Source: Allorhodopirellula heiligendammensis (GTDB taxonomy: Bacteria; Planctomycetota; Planctomycetia; Pirellulales; Pirellulaceae). Taken from it: a DNA stretch of 64,000 nt. The notes under the pieces are model-generated. The model saw nothing but the letters and a program-made list of their open reading frames with translations. It had not been told where the DNA came from and did no database searches. The stretch spans positions 62,001-126,000 of the forward strand of contig NZ_SJPU01000001.1 of NCBI RefSeq assembly GCF_007860105.1, read 5' to 3'. Shown piece by piece: positions 27,319 through 36,651 of this stretch (its first letter is position 1; each line of letters opens with the position of its first letter). The translations under genes were made by a program, and so were the position numbers.

Positions 27319-28725
27319 TCAGTCCTGTTGTAGGAATCGATCTGCGAAATCGAGGTAGCACTGCCAATCCTCTTTGGCCAAGTCGTGGCCGCCGGCGCGG
27401 AGATGGTAGCTAATCGCACCACTCGAATAGGCGTGATCCGGTTGCGGAGGCTCACTAGGCGTCTGCCCTTCGTCGTCGAGGAGACCGGGCAGCCCGAGCA
27501 GTTCGTAGACTGGCGAGGCTGCGCGAGCGGCCAAGAATTCGCCCCGTGGATCCGCCCACTTATCGTCGGTGGCGCTGCCGACGGCGATCGGCCGCGGAGC
27601 CGCCAGAGCGATCAGTTCGTGTGAATCGACGGGCAGTGCGTTTTCGTTCTGATTGTAATGCTCGAACCCGTCGCAGAACCAATGTGGAAAGCTCGCATTG
27701 ATCCTCCCCACCGTCTCTCCGACGGCGCGGCGGGACAGAGCCGCACCACCGCAGCCGGAGTCGTTGCTGATGACGAGCGCGAATCGTGGGTCGATCGCCC
27801 CAGCCCACAATGCTGTCTTGCCCAAACGCGAATGTCCGATGACGCCGACTCGCGAGACGTCGATGCCAAGGTTGGGCGTCTTTTCGATTGCGTCGAGGAT
27901 GCATGATATGCCATAGGTCCATCCCGCAATCGACCCCGGGCGTTCCTCCGGGGGCAAGCTCGCAATGAATTCTGGCATCAACCCATGAATGCCATTTTGA
28001 AAGCCGTCGTCCGTATCGGGGTCAATATCACCGTAGTACGCGGTGATGAGGGCATAGCCCCGTTGGTTGATCATCTCGCTGGGCCAACGACTCGCGGCCA
28101 CACCCCGCCCGCCCGCGACCGCTCGGTTTCCCTCGGTGCTATCATCTCTTCGATCACGTACCCAAGACGGCGTGATTCGCACGTTGGGATCCGATGTCAC
28201 GGTGTGATTGCCTTGGAAATTCAATCCCAGGAACGCGGGAACGGCCGCCGGTTTCGCCGCATCGCCGTTGGCTGCCCCACGGGAATGGGGGACATCCACG
28301 AGCACGTGAATCTCGATTGATTTTTCGATGTCGCCCGGGTTTGAGGGGTCGAGTTGCGGGGACTTCACGATCACGCTCAGCTCCGTGCGCACCGTCTGAC
28401 CATCATTGGCATTCGCATCGCGACGTACCACTTTGGATTCCACTCGGCGGTGCTCCGGCATCCGCCCGAAAACATGCTGCGTGAAGAGTTCAATGATTTC
28501 GGCGCGGCGCGCTGGCCACTGCTCTGCGGTCGTGACGGGATCACCCGACTCCATGACCAAAGGATCGGGCAATTGGTACGCAGGGACTTTGGCCTCGTCG
28601 TAGTTGGGTTCGAATTTCTGTGCCGCGGCAGGTGGCGAGGCAATGGCTGCGGCGGCTAACAGAGCCGATAGCGTGATCCAGGTCGCCGCGTGCGAGTGAG
28701 GAAAAAGGGGGCGGGTGGGTCGCAT
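27319..28725 (-). CDS. CE15-type glucuronoyl esterase (secreted alpha/beta hydrolase)
   Basis: The 468-residue protein has a signal peptide (SALLAAAAIASPPAAAQ) and the alpha/beta-hydrolase core of carbohydrate esterase family 15. It would cleave the ester between glucuronoxylan glucuronic acid and lignin alcohols or related uronate esters. The nucleophile is S299 in GHSRLGK, the family's G-x-S-R-x-G-K box. SNDSGCGGAALSRR and HWFC follow as in the family, and the likely catalytic His is H447 in GGHDLAKED. Marine planctomycetes often have such enzymes for algal or plant polysaccharides. It stands alone, convergent with the small membrane gene. A general cephalosporin-C-deacetylase-like esterase is the alternative. 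Confidence 0.85.
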   Translation of the reverse strand: MRPTRPLFPHSHAATWITLSALLAAAAIASPPAAAQKFEPNYDEAKVPAYQLPDPLVMESGDPVTTAEQWPARRAEIIELFTQHVFGRMPEHRRVESKVVRRDANANDGQTVRTELSVIVKSPQLDPSNPGDIEKSIEIHVLVDVPHSRGAANGDAAKPAAVPAFLGLNFQGNHTVTSDPNVRITPSWVRDRRDDSTEGNRAVAGGRGVAASRWPSEMINQRGYALITAYYGDIDPDTDDGFQNGIHGLMPEFIASLPPEERPGSIAGWTYGISCILDAIEKTPNLGIDVSRVGVIGHSRLGKTALWAGAIDPRFALVISNDSGCGGAALSRRAVGETVGRINASFPHWFCDGFEHYNQNENALPVDSHELIALAAPRPIAVGSATDDKWADPRGEFLAARAASPVYELLGLPGLLDDEGQTPSEPPQPDHAYSSGAISYHLRAGGHDLAKEDWQCYLDFADRFLQQD

Positions 28726-28866
28726 CGTGAACTCGCTTGTCTTGCGTTGAATGGGATTTGGAAGCTAGGCTGGCGACCAATTGGTGCATCGATCCGCTGT
28801 CGCCGATCTCTTTTCCCCCCAGAACTCATCTGATCGGCAGCCCTTGCCGGCCGCTGATTATAGAAC

Positions 28867-30372
28867 GTGACCAAACCAGATTCGACTACCGCCAATTCCT
28901 CCGTCGCCAAATGCGATGGAACTCACCAGAGCGATCCCCGGCATGAGCCAGCCAAGGGTTCGCTTCCGTGGTCAAAAAAATTAGCTGAGCGGTTCGGGCT
29001 GGATTTCGGCGAGGAACTGAACCAGTGGTGGGATGAACAGTGTACTCATTCCCCAGGTCCCGGTGAGTTCCGTTACCCTGTGCTGCCGCAGACGCTGCTC
29101 GCAACGGTGCCCGATCCGATCTGGCCTCCGCTGATGCCGCCGAATTTCCTCCCTCTGCTAGGCAATGGCGCAGGTGATTGGTTGTGCGTGCGATTGCTCG
29201 ACCCCGACATCGCCGCCCTAACAGGCCGGTCAACCGATATTTGCCAGTGGTACCACGGTGGGGGCGACTGGCTGCCTTGGGGAGACCAATTGTCCGAGGC
29301 GTTGCTCTTTGACTGGTTGCTCAATTCGCTGCCCCAATCTGATTGTCGGCACGCAGAACCAGCCAGTGAGAGTTTTGACGGCGGCGATGAACAACCGCAT
29401 GATCATGACGTGCGGCCCGCGACAGTTGCCTGGCGCGAACACGCCTGGGGGCGTTGGGTGATCGACCGACTCCCCACGCTCGCGAATATCGACTGGGTCG
29501 CGGCGAGCGACCCTCGTCATTTGGCGACCGATCTACTGAATCAGCAATTGTGCGAAATTCCTGTCCGTTGTCAGCTCGTGATCGATTCTCTCGCAAGTGC
29601 TCTGAGCTGCCGCCTGACGCCCAAAATCGCTCACGATTTGGGACTGACTTGGAATGATTGGATGCGTTGGTGTTTCGACCTACGGTCCATGCCAAGTGAG
29701 GTTTCCAGCCGCTTACAAGCGTCGCTGGGACTATCCTCCACCGATTTCGATCCCGCCCAACAGCGCTGGGACGACGTCGTCACGCATGCTGCCGCTGTCT
29801 GCCAAAAACGCCCTGATTTGTCGTGGGGACATGATCTGCTGGGGTACGCCCAGTGGTCCCGAGGGGACATGCAGGACGCCGAGCGAGCGTTTTCCAATGC
29901 GGTTCGCTGTAGCGTATTCTCGGATCAGAGCGTTCGGCTACGCACACACTGGGCCACCGCAAACGATGGAATTTCGAAATTTTCAGCTCGCTTTTTGGCA
30001 GAGATGTCCGCATCCTCGCATTGCGGTGATTCGTTTGAACCGCAGGTCCAGGACCAACTCGGGCTGTTGCCTGCGGTAATTGACCGCGCCTGCTTGCTCG
30101 AATTCCTCGGTCCCTCCTCCGCTGAGGATTCCTCATCCGTTCGCCAGCGATATTCGCAAATGCTCGTCGATGAGGCCTCCGTGGCATCATCACCGGCAAC
30201 ATCAGCGAGATTGCTTTACGCAGCAGGCTGGGATCTCGGCGCCGAGCCGATGCGGCGTTATGGCGAATTACTCGATCGGTACATGGCTGCCTGCCAAGCT
30301 GCGGGCTGGTCCCGGCACGAACGGCTCGCCAGCGTGCATCGAGATGGATTGAAGGCTCGCTACAATTTGTAA
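28867..30372 (+). CDS. SMI1/KNR4-like protein with TPR-like C-terminal half
   Basis: The GTG start gives 501 residues. The N-terminal 150 residues resemble the SMI1/KNR4 fold, with PPNFLPLLGNGAGDWLCVRL and WYHGGGDWLPWGDQ. The second half contains a tetratricopeptide-like unit around DLLGYAQWSRGDMQDAERAFSNAV. SMI1-fold proteins in bacteria are often immunity or scaffold proteins, but no toxin gene is adjacent, so a housekeeping role is as likely. There is no signal peptide. The stop codon lies inside a 17-bp tandem repeat. Confidence 0.7.
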   Translation: MTKPDSTTANSSVAKCDGTHQSDPRHEPAKGSLPWSKKLAERFGLDFGEELNQWWDEQCTHSPGPGEFRYPVLPQTLLATVPDPIWPPLMPPNFLPLLGNGAGDWLCVRLLDPDIAALTGRSTDICQWYHGGGDWLPWGDQLSEALLFDWLLNSLPQSDCRHAEPASESFDGGDEQPHDHDVRPATVAWREHAWGRWVIDRLPTLANIDWVAASDPRHLATDLLNQQLCEIPVRCQLVIDSLASALSCRLTPKIAHDLGLTWNDWMRWCFDLRSMPSEVSSRLQASLGLSSTDFDPAQQRWDDVVTHAAAVCQKRPDLSWGHDLLGYAQWSRGDMQDAERAFSNAVRCSVFSDQSVRLRTHWATANDGISKFSARFLAEMSASSHCGDSFEPQVQDQLGLLPAVIDRACLLEFLGPSSAEDSSSVRQRYSQMLVDEASVASSPATSARLLYAAGWDLGAEPMRRYGELLDRYMAACQAAGWSRHERLASVHRDGLKARYNL

Positions 30373-30398
30373 CCCGGTACCATTTGTAACCCGATACC
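30365..30398. repeat. 17-bp tandem duplication spanning a stop codon
   Basis: ATTTGTAACCCGGTACC is followed directly by ATTTGTAACCCGATACC (one mismatch), and a third partial copy begins ATTTGG. The first copy contains the TAA stop of the SMI1-like gene. Confidence 0.85.
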
Positions 30399-30533
30399 AT
30401 TTGGTTCCAGTCGAGCGGTCGGCTCACCTGGCGTGAGAGTCCTACACACGCCCCGCTCAGACGGTCGAAGCGGTCTGGTTACGCAAATCCTTCCGCCGCA
30501 AAATTTACCCGCCCTACGCAACTACTTCGAAAT

Positions 30534-31265
30534 ATGAACGCACCTCCCCCACCGAATCAACCGCCCGCCGAAGGTGACGTTTCGAAGAATATCGTGTGGC
30601 ATGAGAACACCGTCTCGCGAGCGGCACGAGAGCGAAACCTCCGACAGCGCGGCTGTGTGGTGTGGTTCACAGGACTGAGCGGTTGCGGCAAGTCTACCAT
30701 TGCCAACGAACTCGACCGGTTATTGATCTCTCGGGGCGCCGCCTGCACTTTGCTCGACGGCGACAACGTGCGTCACGGGCTGTGTGCCCCGCCGGCAGCA
30801 TTGTCCGGAGAGCATGGGGATGCGTTTGCTGAGCGGTTCGGTTTGGGGTTTTCGCCCATCGATCGCGAAGAAAACATTCGCCGCATTGGAGCGGTTGCCT
30901 CATTGATGGCGGCCGCTGGACTGATCACGTTGGCAGCCTTCGTCAGCCCCTATCGCCGAGACCGCGATCGGGTGCGGCGGATCGTCGAAGGCGACGGTCA
31001 GAAGGGCGATTTTCTGGAAGTGTTCGTCGACACTCCCTTGGAGGTGTGCCAGCAACGCGATCCCAAAGGGCTGTACAAAAAAGCACTCGCTGGCGAAATC
31101 CCAAACTTTACCGGCATCAGTGATCCGTATGAAGCACCGCAGCAGCCCGAGATTCATCTGCAGTTTCGCGTGGGCATGACGCCGAGCGACGCCGCGGAGG
31201 AGATTTTGCAGGTCATGACGGCGCGGGGCGTCTTTGGCACCCCGGTTGCCGAAGATAAACGCTGA
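30534..31265 (+). CDS. cysC: Adenylylsulfate kinase
   Basis: The 243-residue APS kinase phosphorylates adenosine 5'-phosphosulfate to PAPS with ATP. Seen: the P-loop GLSGCGKST at residues 47-55, DGDNVRHGL after it, [12 protein letters not shown], and [10 protein letters not shown]. Compared with E. coli CysC there is an insertion of about 17 residues after [10 protein letters not shown] ([20 protein letters not shown]), a variant I recall from planctomycete and some proteobacterial enzymes. No cysND genes are adjacent. It may feed assimilatory sulfate reduction (a CysJ-like gene opens the window) or sulfation of polysaccharides. Confidence 0.93.
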   Translation: MNAPPPPNQPPAEGDVSKNIVWHENTVSRAARERNLRQRGCVVWFTGLSGCGKSTIANELDRLLISRGAACTLLDGDNVRHGLCAPPAALSGEHGDAFAERFGLGFSPIDREENIRRIGAVASLMAAAGLITLAAFVSPYRRDRDRVRRIVEGDGQKGDFLEVFVDTPLEVCQQRDPKGLYKKALAGEIPNFTGISDPYEAPQQPEIHLQFRVGMTPSDAAEEILQVMTARGVFGTPVAEDKR

Positions 31266-31532
31266 GCGCCGGCCACGACCGCGCGTCCTGATGTGCGCGA
31301 GCCCCGCATGCGTTCAGCGTCCGTATACCAGCTTCTGCGGTCCTGCGGCGGGGTCCACGTTTGGTCGATGCCGCCGACAAAACACAAAAACCCCAGCCTT
31401 CCCCCCGATTTGACGTTGCGTTGACGGGGTGGCACGTTAGACTTCGCGGGAAAATAATTTCACTTTAACTTGGGTCTGACGCGGATGGCATGTGACCTCC
31501 GTATTGGATTCATCTAGGAAACAGTTCACGGT

Positions 31533-31802
31533 ATGACGATCTCGAAAGAACGTAAGAAGGAAGTAGTCAGCGAACACGGAGCGACTGCAGATGACACCGG
31601 ATCCCCTGAGGTGCAGATTGCGATTCTGACTGAGCGGATCAATGGTTTGACCGAGCACATGCGAACGCACCGCAAAGACTTTGCTTCGCGACGCGGCTTG
31701 CTCGGTTTGGTCAGTCGCCGACGTCGGTTGCTCGATTACGTTCGAGCTCACGATCCGCAGCGTTACCTGGATGTGATTGGTAAGCTCGGTATTCGCAAGT
31801 AG
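31533..31802 (+). CDS. rpsO: Ribosomal protein S15
   Basis: The 89-residue S15 is complete: [32 protein letters not shown], and the conserved [20 protein letters not shown] with LDYVR. S15 binds the 16S rRNA central domain in 30S assembly. An AGGA lies about 12 bases before the ATG. As in many bacteria it is followed on the same strand by pnp, here 320 bases downstream. Confidence 0.97.
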   Translation: MTISKERKKEVVSEHGATADDTGSPEVQIAILTERINGLTEHMRTHRKDFASRRGLLGLVSRRRRLLDYVRAHDPQRYLDVIGKLGIRK

Positions 31803-32122
31803 TTTCTCGTCAGGTTGGTCGTCGGCATGGTCCTTCGACCGTGTGTGGATGTGCCAACGGGCAGTACGCCCCGGATTGGTAATGCGAGTGTGTTCACTCT
31901 TTCTGTTAGCACCACACATCACTGAACGTTCGCCGCGGGCGGACATTTCTTGTTTCATCTTTCACGCATGTGCCGAGCGAATAATCGCTCGGCGTCATGC
32001 CGGTGAACGCGGGCGCGATGTTTCTCGAGTCGCGCCGCGATCAATTGTAGTCATCGAGTTTGTTGGCGGCGATGTGTCGCCGTTTTGTTGTTTGTAGGAA
32101 AAAGTAAAGAAAAATAGAGGTT
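31803..32122 (+). promoter_or_regulatory. rpsO-pnp spacer with a strong hairpin
   Basis: No gene is visible in these 320 bases. A perfect inverted repeat occupies 31972-31993: GCCGAGCGA, loop ATAA, TCGCTCGGC. It is not followed by a U-tract, so a plain terminator is doubtful. In E. coli the pnp leader carries an RNase III-cut stem used in PNPase autoregulation; this hairpin is in the matching place, but equivalence is inferred. Confidence 0.6.
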
Positions 32123-34375
32123 GTGGTGAGTATTCACAAAATTCGCGTAGAACGAAAAATCGGCGATTCAGTCTTGTCCTTTGAGACGGGCCATGTCGCG
32201 AAACAGGCTGCCGGCAGCGTGCTGGTGCAGTATGGCGACACCGTCGTTCTGGTAGCTGCTGCTTCCGGAACCCCCCGACCAGGCATCGACTTCTTCCCGC
32301 TGATGTGCGACTATCGCGAACGGCTTGCTGCAGCAGGTAAGTTCCCCGGTGGCTTTCTTAAGCGAGAAGGTCGTCCGAGCACGAAGGAAATCCTCAGCTC
32401 GCGATTGATGGACCGACCCATTCGCCCACTATGGCCCAATGGGTACATGGACGAAGTTCAAGTCCAAGCGATGGTCATCGCCAGCGACTTGCAAAATGAC
32501 GGTGACGTGCTGGCCATGAACGGTGCCGCTGCGGCACTTCATATCAGCCCCCTGCCGTTCCAAGGACCGCTCGCCAGCGTCCGCGTGGGCAAGGTCGATG
32601 GCAAGTTGATTGCTTTCCCGACTTTCGAGCAGCTCGAGGAATCCGAACTCGACATGATCGTCAGCGGCAGCCAAGAGATGGTTGCGATGATCGAGGGCTT
32701 CGCCAACGAGATGCCCGAAGAAGAAATGATGGAAGCGATTCAGTTCGCTCACGGAGTTATCCGCGAAGTCATCGAGTTGCAGGAAGAACTCTATCGTAAG
32801 GTGAACCCCACCAAGGTGCCTTTCGAGTCGCCAGCGGACGACGGCTTGTTCCAGCGGCTTAATGACGCCTACTACGATGACTTCCGCGCCGCACAGCAGA
32901 CATCCGGCAAACAGGCTCGCGCCGATGCCACCCACGGCCTACGCGACCGCGCCATGAGCGAAGTCATTCCCGATCCCAAGGCCGACGGCGCAATCTGTGT
33001 GAATCGGTTCAAAAAGGTTTGGCACGATCTCGAAGAGAAAGTCGTCCGTGACCTGATCAGCGCGGGCACCCGTCCCGATGGACGCGATCGCAATTCGCTC
33101 CGAGCGATTCACTGCGAAACAGACCTGTTGCCTTGCGTCCATGGCTCGGCCATGTTCCAACGCGGCGAAACCCAAGCGATCGTGACGATTGCACTGGGCA
33201 CCAGTCGCGACGAACAACGCGTCGACGGCTTGCAGGACGAGTACAGCAAGAAGTTCATGCTCGACTACAACTTCCCCTCGTACTCCGTGGGCGAATGCCG
33301 CCCCATCCGCGGACCTGGACGTCGGGAAATCGGTCACGGAGCCCTGGCTGAGCGCAGCGTCGCTCCCGTGTTGCCGCCCGCCGATGCATTCCCCTACACC
33401 ATCCGCGTGATCAGCGACATCACTGAGTCCAACGGCAGTTCGTCGATGGCGTCGGTATGCGGTGCGACACTCGGCTTGATGGCCTCCGGCGTGCCGATCA
33501 GCAACCCTGTGGCCGGGATCTCGATCGGTCTGGTACAGAATTCACCAGATGACTGGCACCTGTTAACGGACATCCTCGGCACCGAAGATCACTTCGGCGA
33601 CATGGACTTCAAGATCGCCGGAACGCAAAACGGTATCACCGGCATCCAACTTGACCTCAAGATCACGGGTGTTGGCGAAGAGATCATTCGAGCGACGCTG
33701 AAGCAATCGCGGGAAGCTCGCATTGAGATCCTCAAGAAGATGCTCACGACGATCCCGCGGCCACGCCGCGAAATCTCGCCGACCGCACCACGATTGCTCC
33801 GCACGAAGATCTCGCCCGATAAGATCGGTGCTCTGATCGGGCCTGGCGGTAAGAACATCCGGGGCATTCAAGAGTCCACCGGCGCCGTGATTGAAGTGGA
33901 TGATGACGGCACCGTGCTCGTCGCCAGCAGCAACAAAGAATCCGCCATGGACGCCATGCGTCAGGTCGAAGCTTGCACGGCAACCGTTCAGATTGGCAAG
34001 ATCTACGACGGCATCGTCAGCAGCATCAAAGAGTTTGGTGCCTTCGTCGAGATCCTCCCCGGTCGCGATGGACTCGTTCACATCAGCGAAATGAGCGGTG
34101 GATATATCAGCAACCTCGATCGCCACATCGCCGTTGGCGATGAAATGAAGGTGTTGGTCATCGACGTCGATGAGCACGACCGTGTCAAACTCAGCCGCCG
34201 ACGCGCCCTCGAAGAATTGGGCCTGGAAGACCCCTTGGCCGCCGAACTGGAAGACGGTGAAGGTGGTGGCGAGAGCAGCAGCGGTGGCGACGGTGAAGAC
34301 CGTCCACGACGCCGCCGCGGCGGACGCGGCCCACGTCGTGACGGTGGTGGCAGCGGCGGTCGCTCGCGCGACTGA
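32123..34375 (+). CDS. pnp: Polyribonucleotide nucleotidyltransferase (PNPase)
   Basis: The phosphorolytic 3'-5' exoribonuclease has about 750 residues: two RNase PH domains (first around FETGHVAKQAAGSVLVQYGDT, second around RPDGRDRNSLRAI to DMDFKIAGT), a helical linker, a KH domain with IGPGGKNIRGI, and an S1 domain with GIVSSIKEFGAFVEILPG. The tail is Gly/Arg-rich (RRRGGRGPRRDGGG), likely RNA-binding. Two GTG codons, at 32123 and 32126, are possible starts; GAGG at 32117-32120 is better spaced for the second. It probably forms a homotrimer and degradosome component. Confidence 0.97.
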   Translation: MVSIHKIRVERKIGDSVLSFETGHVAKQAAGSVLVQYGDTVVLVAAASGTPRPGIDFFPLMCDYRERLAAAGKFPGGFLKREGRPSTKEILSSRLMDRPIRPLWPNGYMDEVQVQAMVIASDLQNDGDVLAMNGAAAALHISPLPFQGPLASVRVGKVDGKLIAFPTFEQLEESELDMIVSGSQEMVAMIEGFANEMPEEEMMEAIQFAHGVIREVIELQEELYRKVNPTKVPFESPADDGLFQRLNDAYYDDFRAAQQTSGKQARADATHGLRDRAMSEVIPDPKADGAICVNRFKKVWHDLEEKVVRDLISAGTRPDGRDRNSLRAIHCETDLLPCVHGSAMFQRGETQAIVTIALGTSRDEQRVDGLQDEYSKKFMLDYNFPSYSVGECRPIRGPGRREIGHGALAERSVAPVLPPADAFPYTIRVISDITESNGSSSMASVCGATLGLMASGVPISNPVAGISIGLVQNSPDDWHLLTDILGTEDHFGDMDFKIAGTQNGITGIQLDLKITGVGEEIIRATLKQSREARIEILKKMLTTIPRPRREISPTAPRLLRTKISPDKIGALIGPGGKNIRGIQESTGAVIEVDDDGTVLVASSNKESAMDAMRQVEACTATVQIGKIYDGIVSSIKEFGAFVEILPGRDGLVHISEMSGGYISNLDRHIAVGDEMKVLVIDVDEHDRVKLSRRRALEELGLEDPLAAELEDGEGGGESSSGGDGEDRPRRRRGGRGPRRDGGGSGGRSRD

Positions 34376-34393
34376 GTGCCGACGGCATGAATC

Positions 34394-34426
34394 AAGACGC
34401 GACGGACTCATTCCCTCGCGTCTTTC
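34394..34426 (+). terminator. Intrinsic terminator after pnp
   Basis: A nine-base stem AAGACGCGA/TCGCGTCTT with a 13-base loop is followed by TC and an A-rich run, 18 bases after the pnp stop. A second nine-base stem TTAACCGCC/GGCGGTTAA lies at 34438-34469 and may back it up. Confidence 0.6.
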
Positions 34427-34615
34427 AAAAATGAGCATTAACCGCCTGGGTGAAAGCCTGGGCGGTTAACTTATTGGTGTATTGGGCGACAGTCGTGTTG
34501 GTAACGATCCGCAGCTCCCCACCAGCTTCTCTGGGGGACAGGTAACGCCCGAGAGTTGCCGACGCAGCAACACTGCAACTTCAGCATATTCCCTCCATAC
34601 AAGGCTCCAATTCTG

Positions 34616-35581
34616 ATGGGGATCAACGATCGCGACTATGGCCGCACGGAACGCACTCCGTGGGATCGAATCGAAAACCCACGCAGCATGGTGATCACGC
34701 TCATCGTGATCAATGTGATCGTATTCGCTGCCCAGTCGCTGTTTGTCTACAGCCCGCAATCGGACTCACCAGTGGGAATGGATACCCCGCAGGGGGAAAT
34801 CGCGGTCGTCTCGACGGGCGAGAAACGCAGCCACATCGACGACATCTTCGCCGTCCGCGGCACCTCGTTGACACGCCCCTGGTTGTGGTTCCAAACGGTG
34901 ACCTATGGCTTTCTGCATAACCGTAGCAACATTCTTCACCTCGTCTTCAATATGTTCCTGCTGTATGTGTTCGGCCGACCGCTCGAACAGCGAATTGGGG
35001 GGCAGGAATTTCTGAAGGCATACTTGGCGGCGATCTTGGTGGGCGGTGTCGTGGCGATGGTCTCACCGTGGCTGCTACGAATGTTCGTTCCAGGTGTATC
35101 CGTGGACGTCGCGACGCTCGGTGCCAGCGGTGGCGTGATGGCCATGATGGTCATGTTCGCGTGTTACTATCCTCACCAAGAACTGCTTTTGATGCTCGTG
35201 CTACCCGTCAAAGCATGGGTGCTCGTCAGCTTCCTGGTGCTGATGGATCTCCTCGGTGCGGCGGGCATGAGCGGCAGCGACACCGCCTACGGCGTTCACT
35301 TGGCTGGGGCCCTCTTCGGATTTCTGTATGTCAGGAAGGGATGGAGCTTTCAGTGGCTCGATTTGACGCAGTTGGATGAAATCCCCGCTCGCTTGAGACA
35401 GCGTTCTCGACGGGCAAAACTGAAGCTCCACGATCCAGAAAAGAAAATTCGCGAGGAAGAACGGGAAGCGGATCGAATTTTAGCTAAAATCCATTCATCG
35501 GGCGAATCCAGTTTGACTGCGGGTGAGCGCCGGACTCTCGAAAAATACAGTCGCCGTAAACGGCAATCACGCGATCTTTAG
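34616..35581 (+). CDS. Rhomboid-family intramembrane serine protease
   Basis: The start MGINDRDYGR at 34616 is chosen because residues upstream are not rhomboid-like. The 321-residue protein has six or seven membrane helices. The catalytic pair is S171 in LGASGGVMA and H228 in YGVHLAGALFG; H108 and N112 in HLVFNMFLLYVFG supply the oxyanion region. The C-terminal tail of about 80 residues is charged and cytosolic. It is first of a five-gene co-directional run, with the next gene 8 bases away. Substrates cannot be predicted. Confidence 0.92.
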   Translation: MGINDRDYGRTERTPWDRIENPRSMVITLIVINVIVFAAQSLFVYSPQSDSPVGMDTPQGEIAVVSTGEKRSHIDDIFAVRGTSLTRPWLWFQTVTYGFLHNRSNILHLVFNMFLLYVFGRPLEQRIGGQEFLKAYLAAILVGGVVAMVSPWLLRMFVPGVSVDVATLGASGGVMAMMVMFACYYPHQELLLMLVLPVKAWVLVSFLVLMDLLGAAGMSGSDTAYGVHLAGALFGFLYVRKGWSFQWLDLTQLDEIPARLRQRSRRAKLKLHDPEKKIREEEREADRILAKIHSSGESSLTAGERRTLEKYSRRKRQSRDL

Positions 35582-35589
35582 CGAACACG

Positions 35590-36651
35590 ATGTCTTCTGA
35601 AACCTCTCCGCCTCCTGCTCAACGCAGTCATTCGCCGCTGCGTCTGAACCGCCGTAGTGCCGCCAATTTAACCGCAACGACTGCGCTAGCGGCTTGGCTG
35701 GGTCGCCCCTTGAACTCCCTCGCAGCGGCAGCCGAGGGCGACGGGCCGGCGGCGCAGCCGTCCGCCACTGACACGCCGCCGGAGCCCGGTGTCCCCGCCC
35801 CACAACCGTCTCCGCTGCCGTACCTGGATCGAATCGGCCTGCAGCTCTACACGCTCCGTGACCAAATGGCAGAATCTCCTGAGCAGACCCTCGCAGCGGT
35901 AGCCGCGGCGGGGTACTGGCAGGTCGAACTGATGAACATCGACGAGCAGGCGGTCCAAATCGCGGCCATGGCTCGGGCAGCAGGACTGTGCGTGCACAGC
36001 GCTTTCCTCGATTACAACGTGATCACCGCTCCGGGACGTGAGGGCGTCGCTTCGCTTGAGCAGACGCTCGACCTAGCCCAGCGAATCGGACTGCGACACG
36101 TGGTATTTGGATACATTGCCAAAGATCAACGTGATTCCGCGGAGAAGTGCCGCGTGATCGCGGATTCCGCCAACGCCGCAGCCGACAAAACCCGGGCCGC
36201 AGGCATGCGTATGTGCTATCACAATCACTCCTTTGAGTTTGCCGCCTTTGCTTCGACTGCAACAGAAGATGCCGAGGCAAAGTCCCTGACGGCCTACGAT
36301 ATTTTCATCGAGCGATTCGATCCCCAGCAGATGGAATTTGAACTCGACGTGTTCTGGGCCAAAATCGCCGGCCAAGATCCGCTGGCGCTCATGCGGCGTC
36401 TCGCTGGGCGGATCAGCCAGGTACACCTCAAAGATATGCTCGCCGACACTCCCGTGAGCTTAGACGAATCCGCTGTGCCCAAGGAAGCATTTCAGGAACT
36501 GGGCGATGGAGTGATCGACATTCCCAGTGTGATGCGGCTCGCCAAGGAGATCGGTGTCGATCAATGTCATGTCGAACAGGATCAATCTCCCGCGCCGTTG
36601 GAGAGCATTGTTCAAAGCTACCAATACTTGATGAAAGCAGGTAATCCATGA
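35590..36651 (+). CDS. Sugar phosphate isomerase/epimerase-like TIM-barrel protein, exported
   Basis: The 353-residue protein has a twin-arginine-like leader (LNRRSAANLTATTALAAWLG) followed by a Pro-rich spacer, then an AP-endonuclease-2-type TIM barrel. Recognisable elements are RIGLQLYTLRDQM at the first strand, YHNHSFEF with the family's metal-region His, MEFELDVFW with a metal-ligand Glu, and VHLKDM. Such proteins are plentiful in planctomycetes as secreted xylose-isomerase-like proteins. The substrate is unknown. It overlaps the next gene by four bases. Confidence 0.85.
   Translation: MSSETSPPPAQRSHSPLRLNRRSAANLTATTALAAWLGRPLNSLAAAAEGDGPAAQPSATDTPPEPGVPAPQPSPLPYLDRIGLQLYTLRDQMAESPEQTLAAVAAAGYWQVELMNIDEQAVQIAAMARAAGLCVHSAFLDYNVITAPGREGVASLEQTLDLAQRIGLRHVVFGYIAKDQRDSAEKCRVIADSANAAADKTRAAGMRMCYHNHSFEFAAFASTATEDAEAKSLTAYDIFIERFDPQQMEFELDVFWAKIAGQDPLALMRRLAGRISQVHLKDMLADTPVSLDESAVPKEAFQELGDGVIDIPSVMRLAKEIGVDQCHVEQDQSPAPLESIVQSYQYLMKAGNP

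Noticed and set aside
33563-34438. 291-codon minus-strand frame opposite pnp
   Set aside because: It lies opposite the KH and S1 domains of PNPase and shows no independent protein features.
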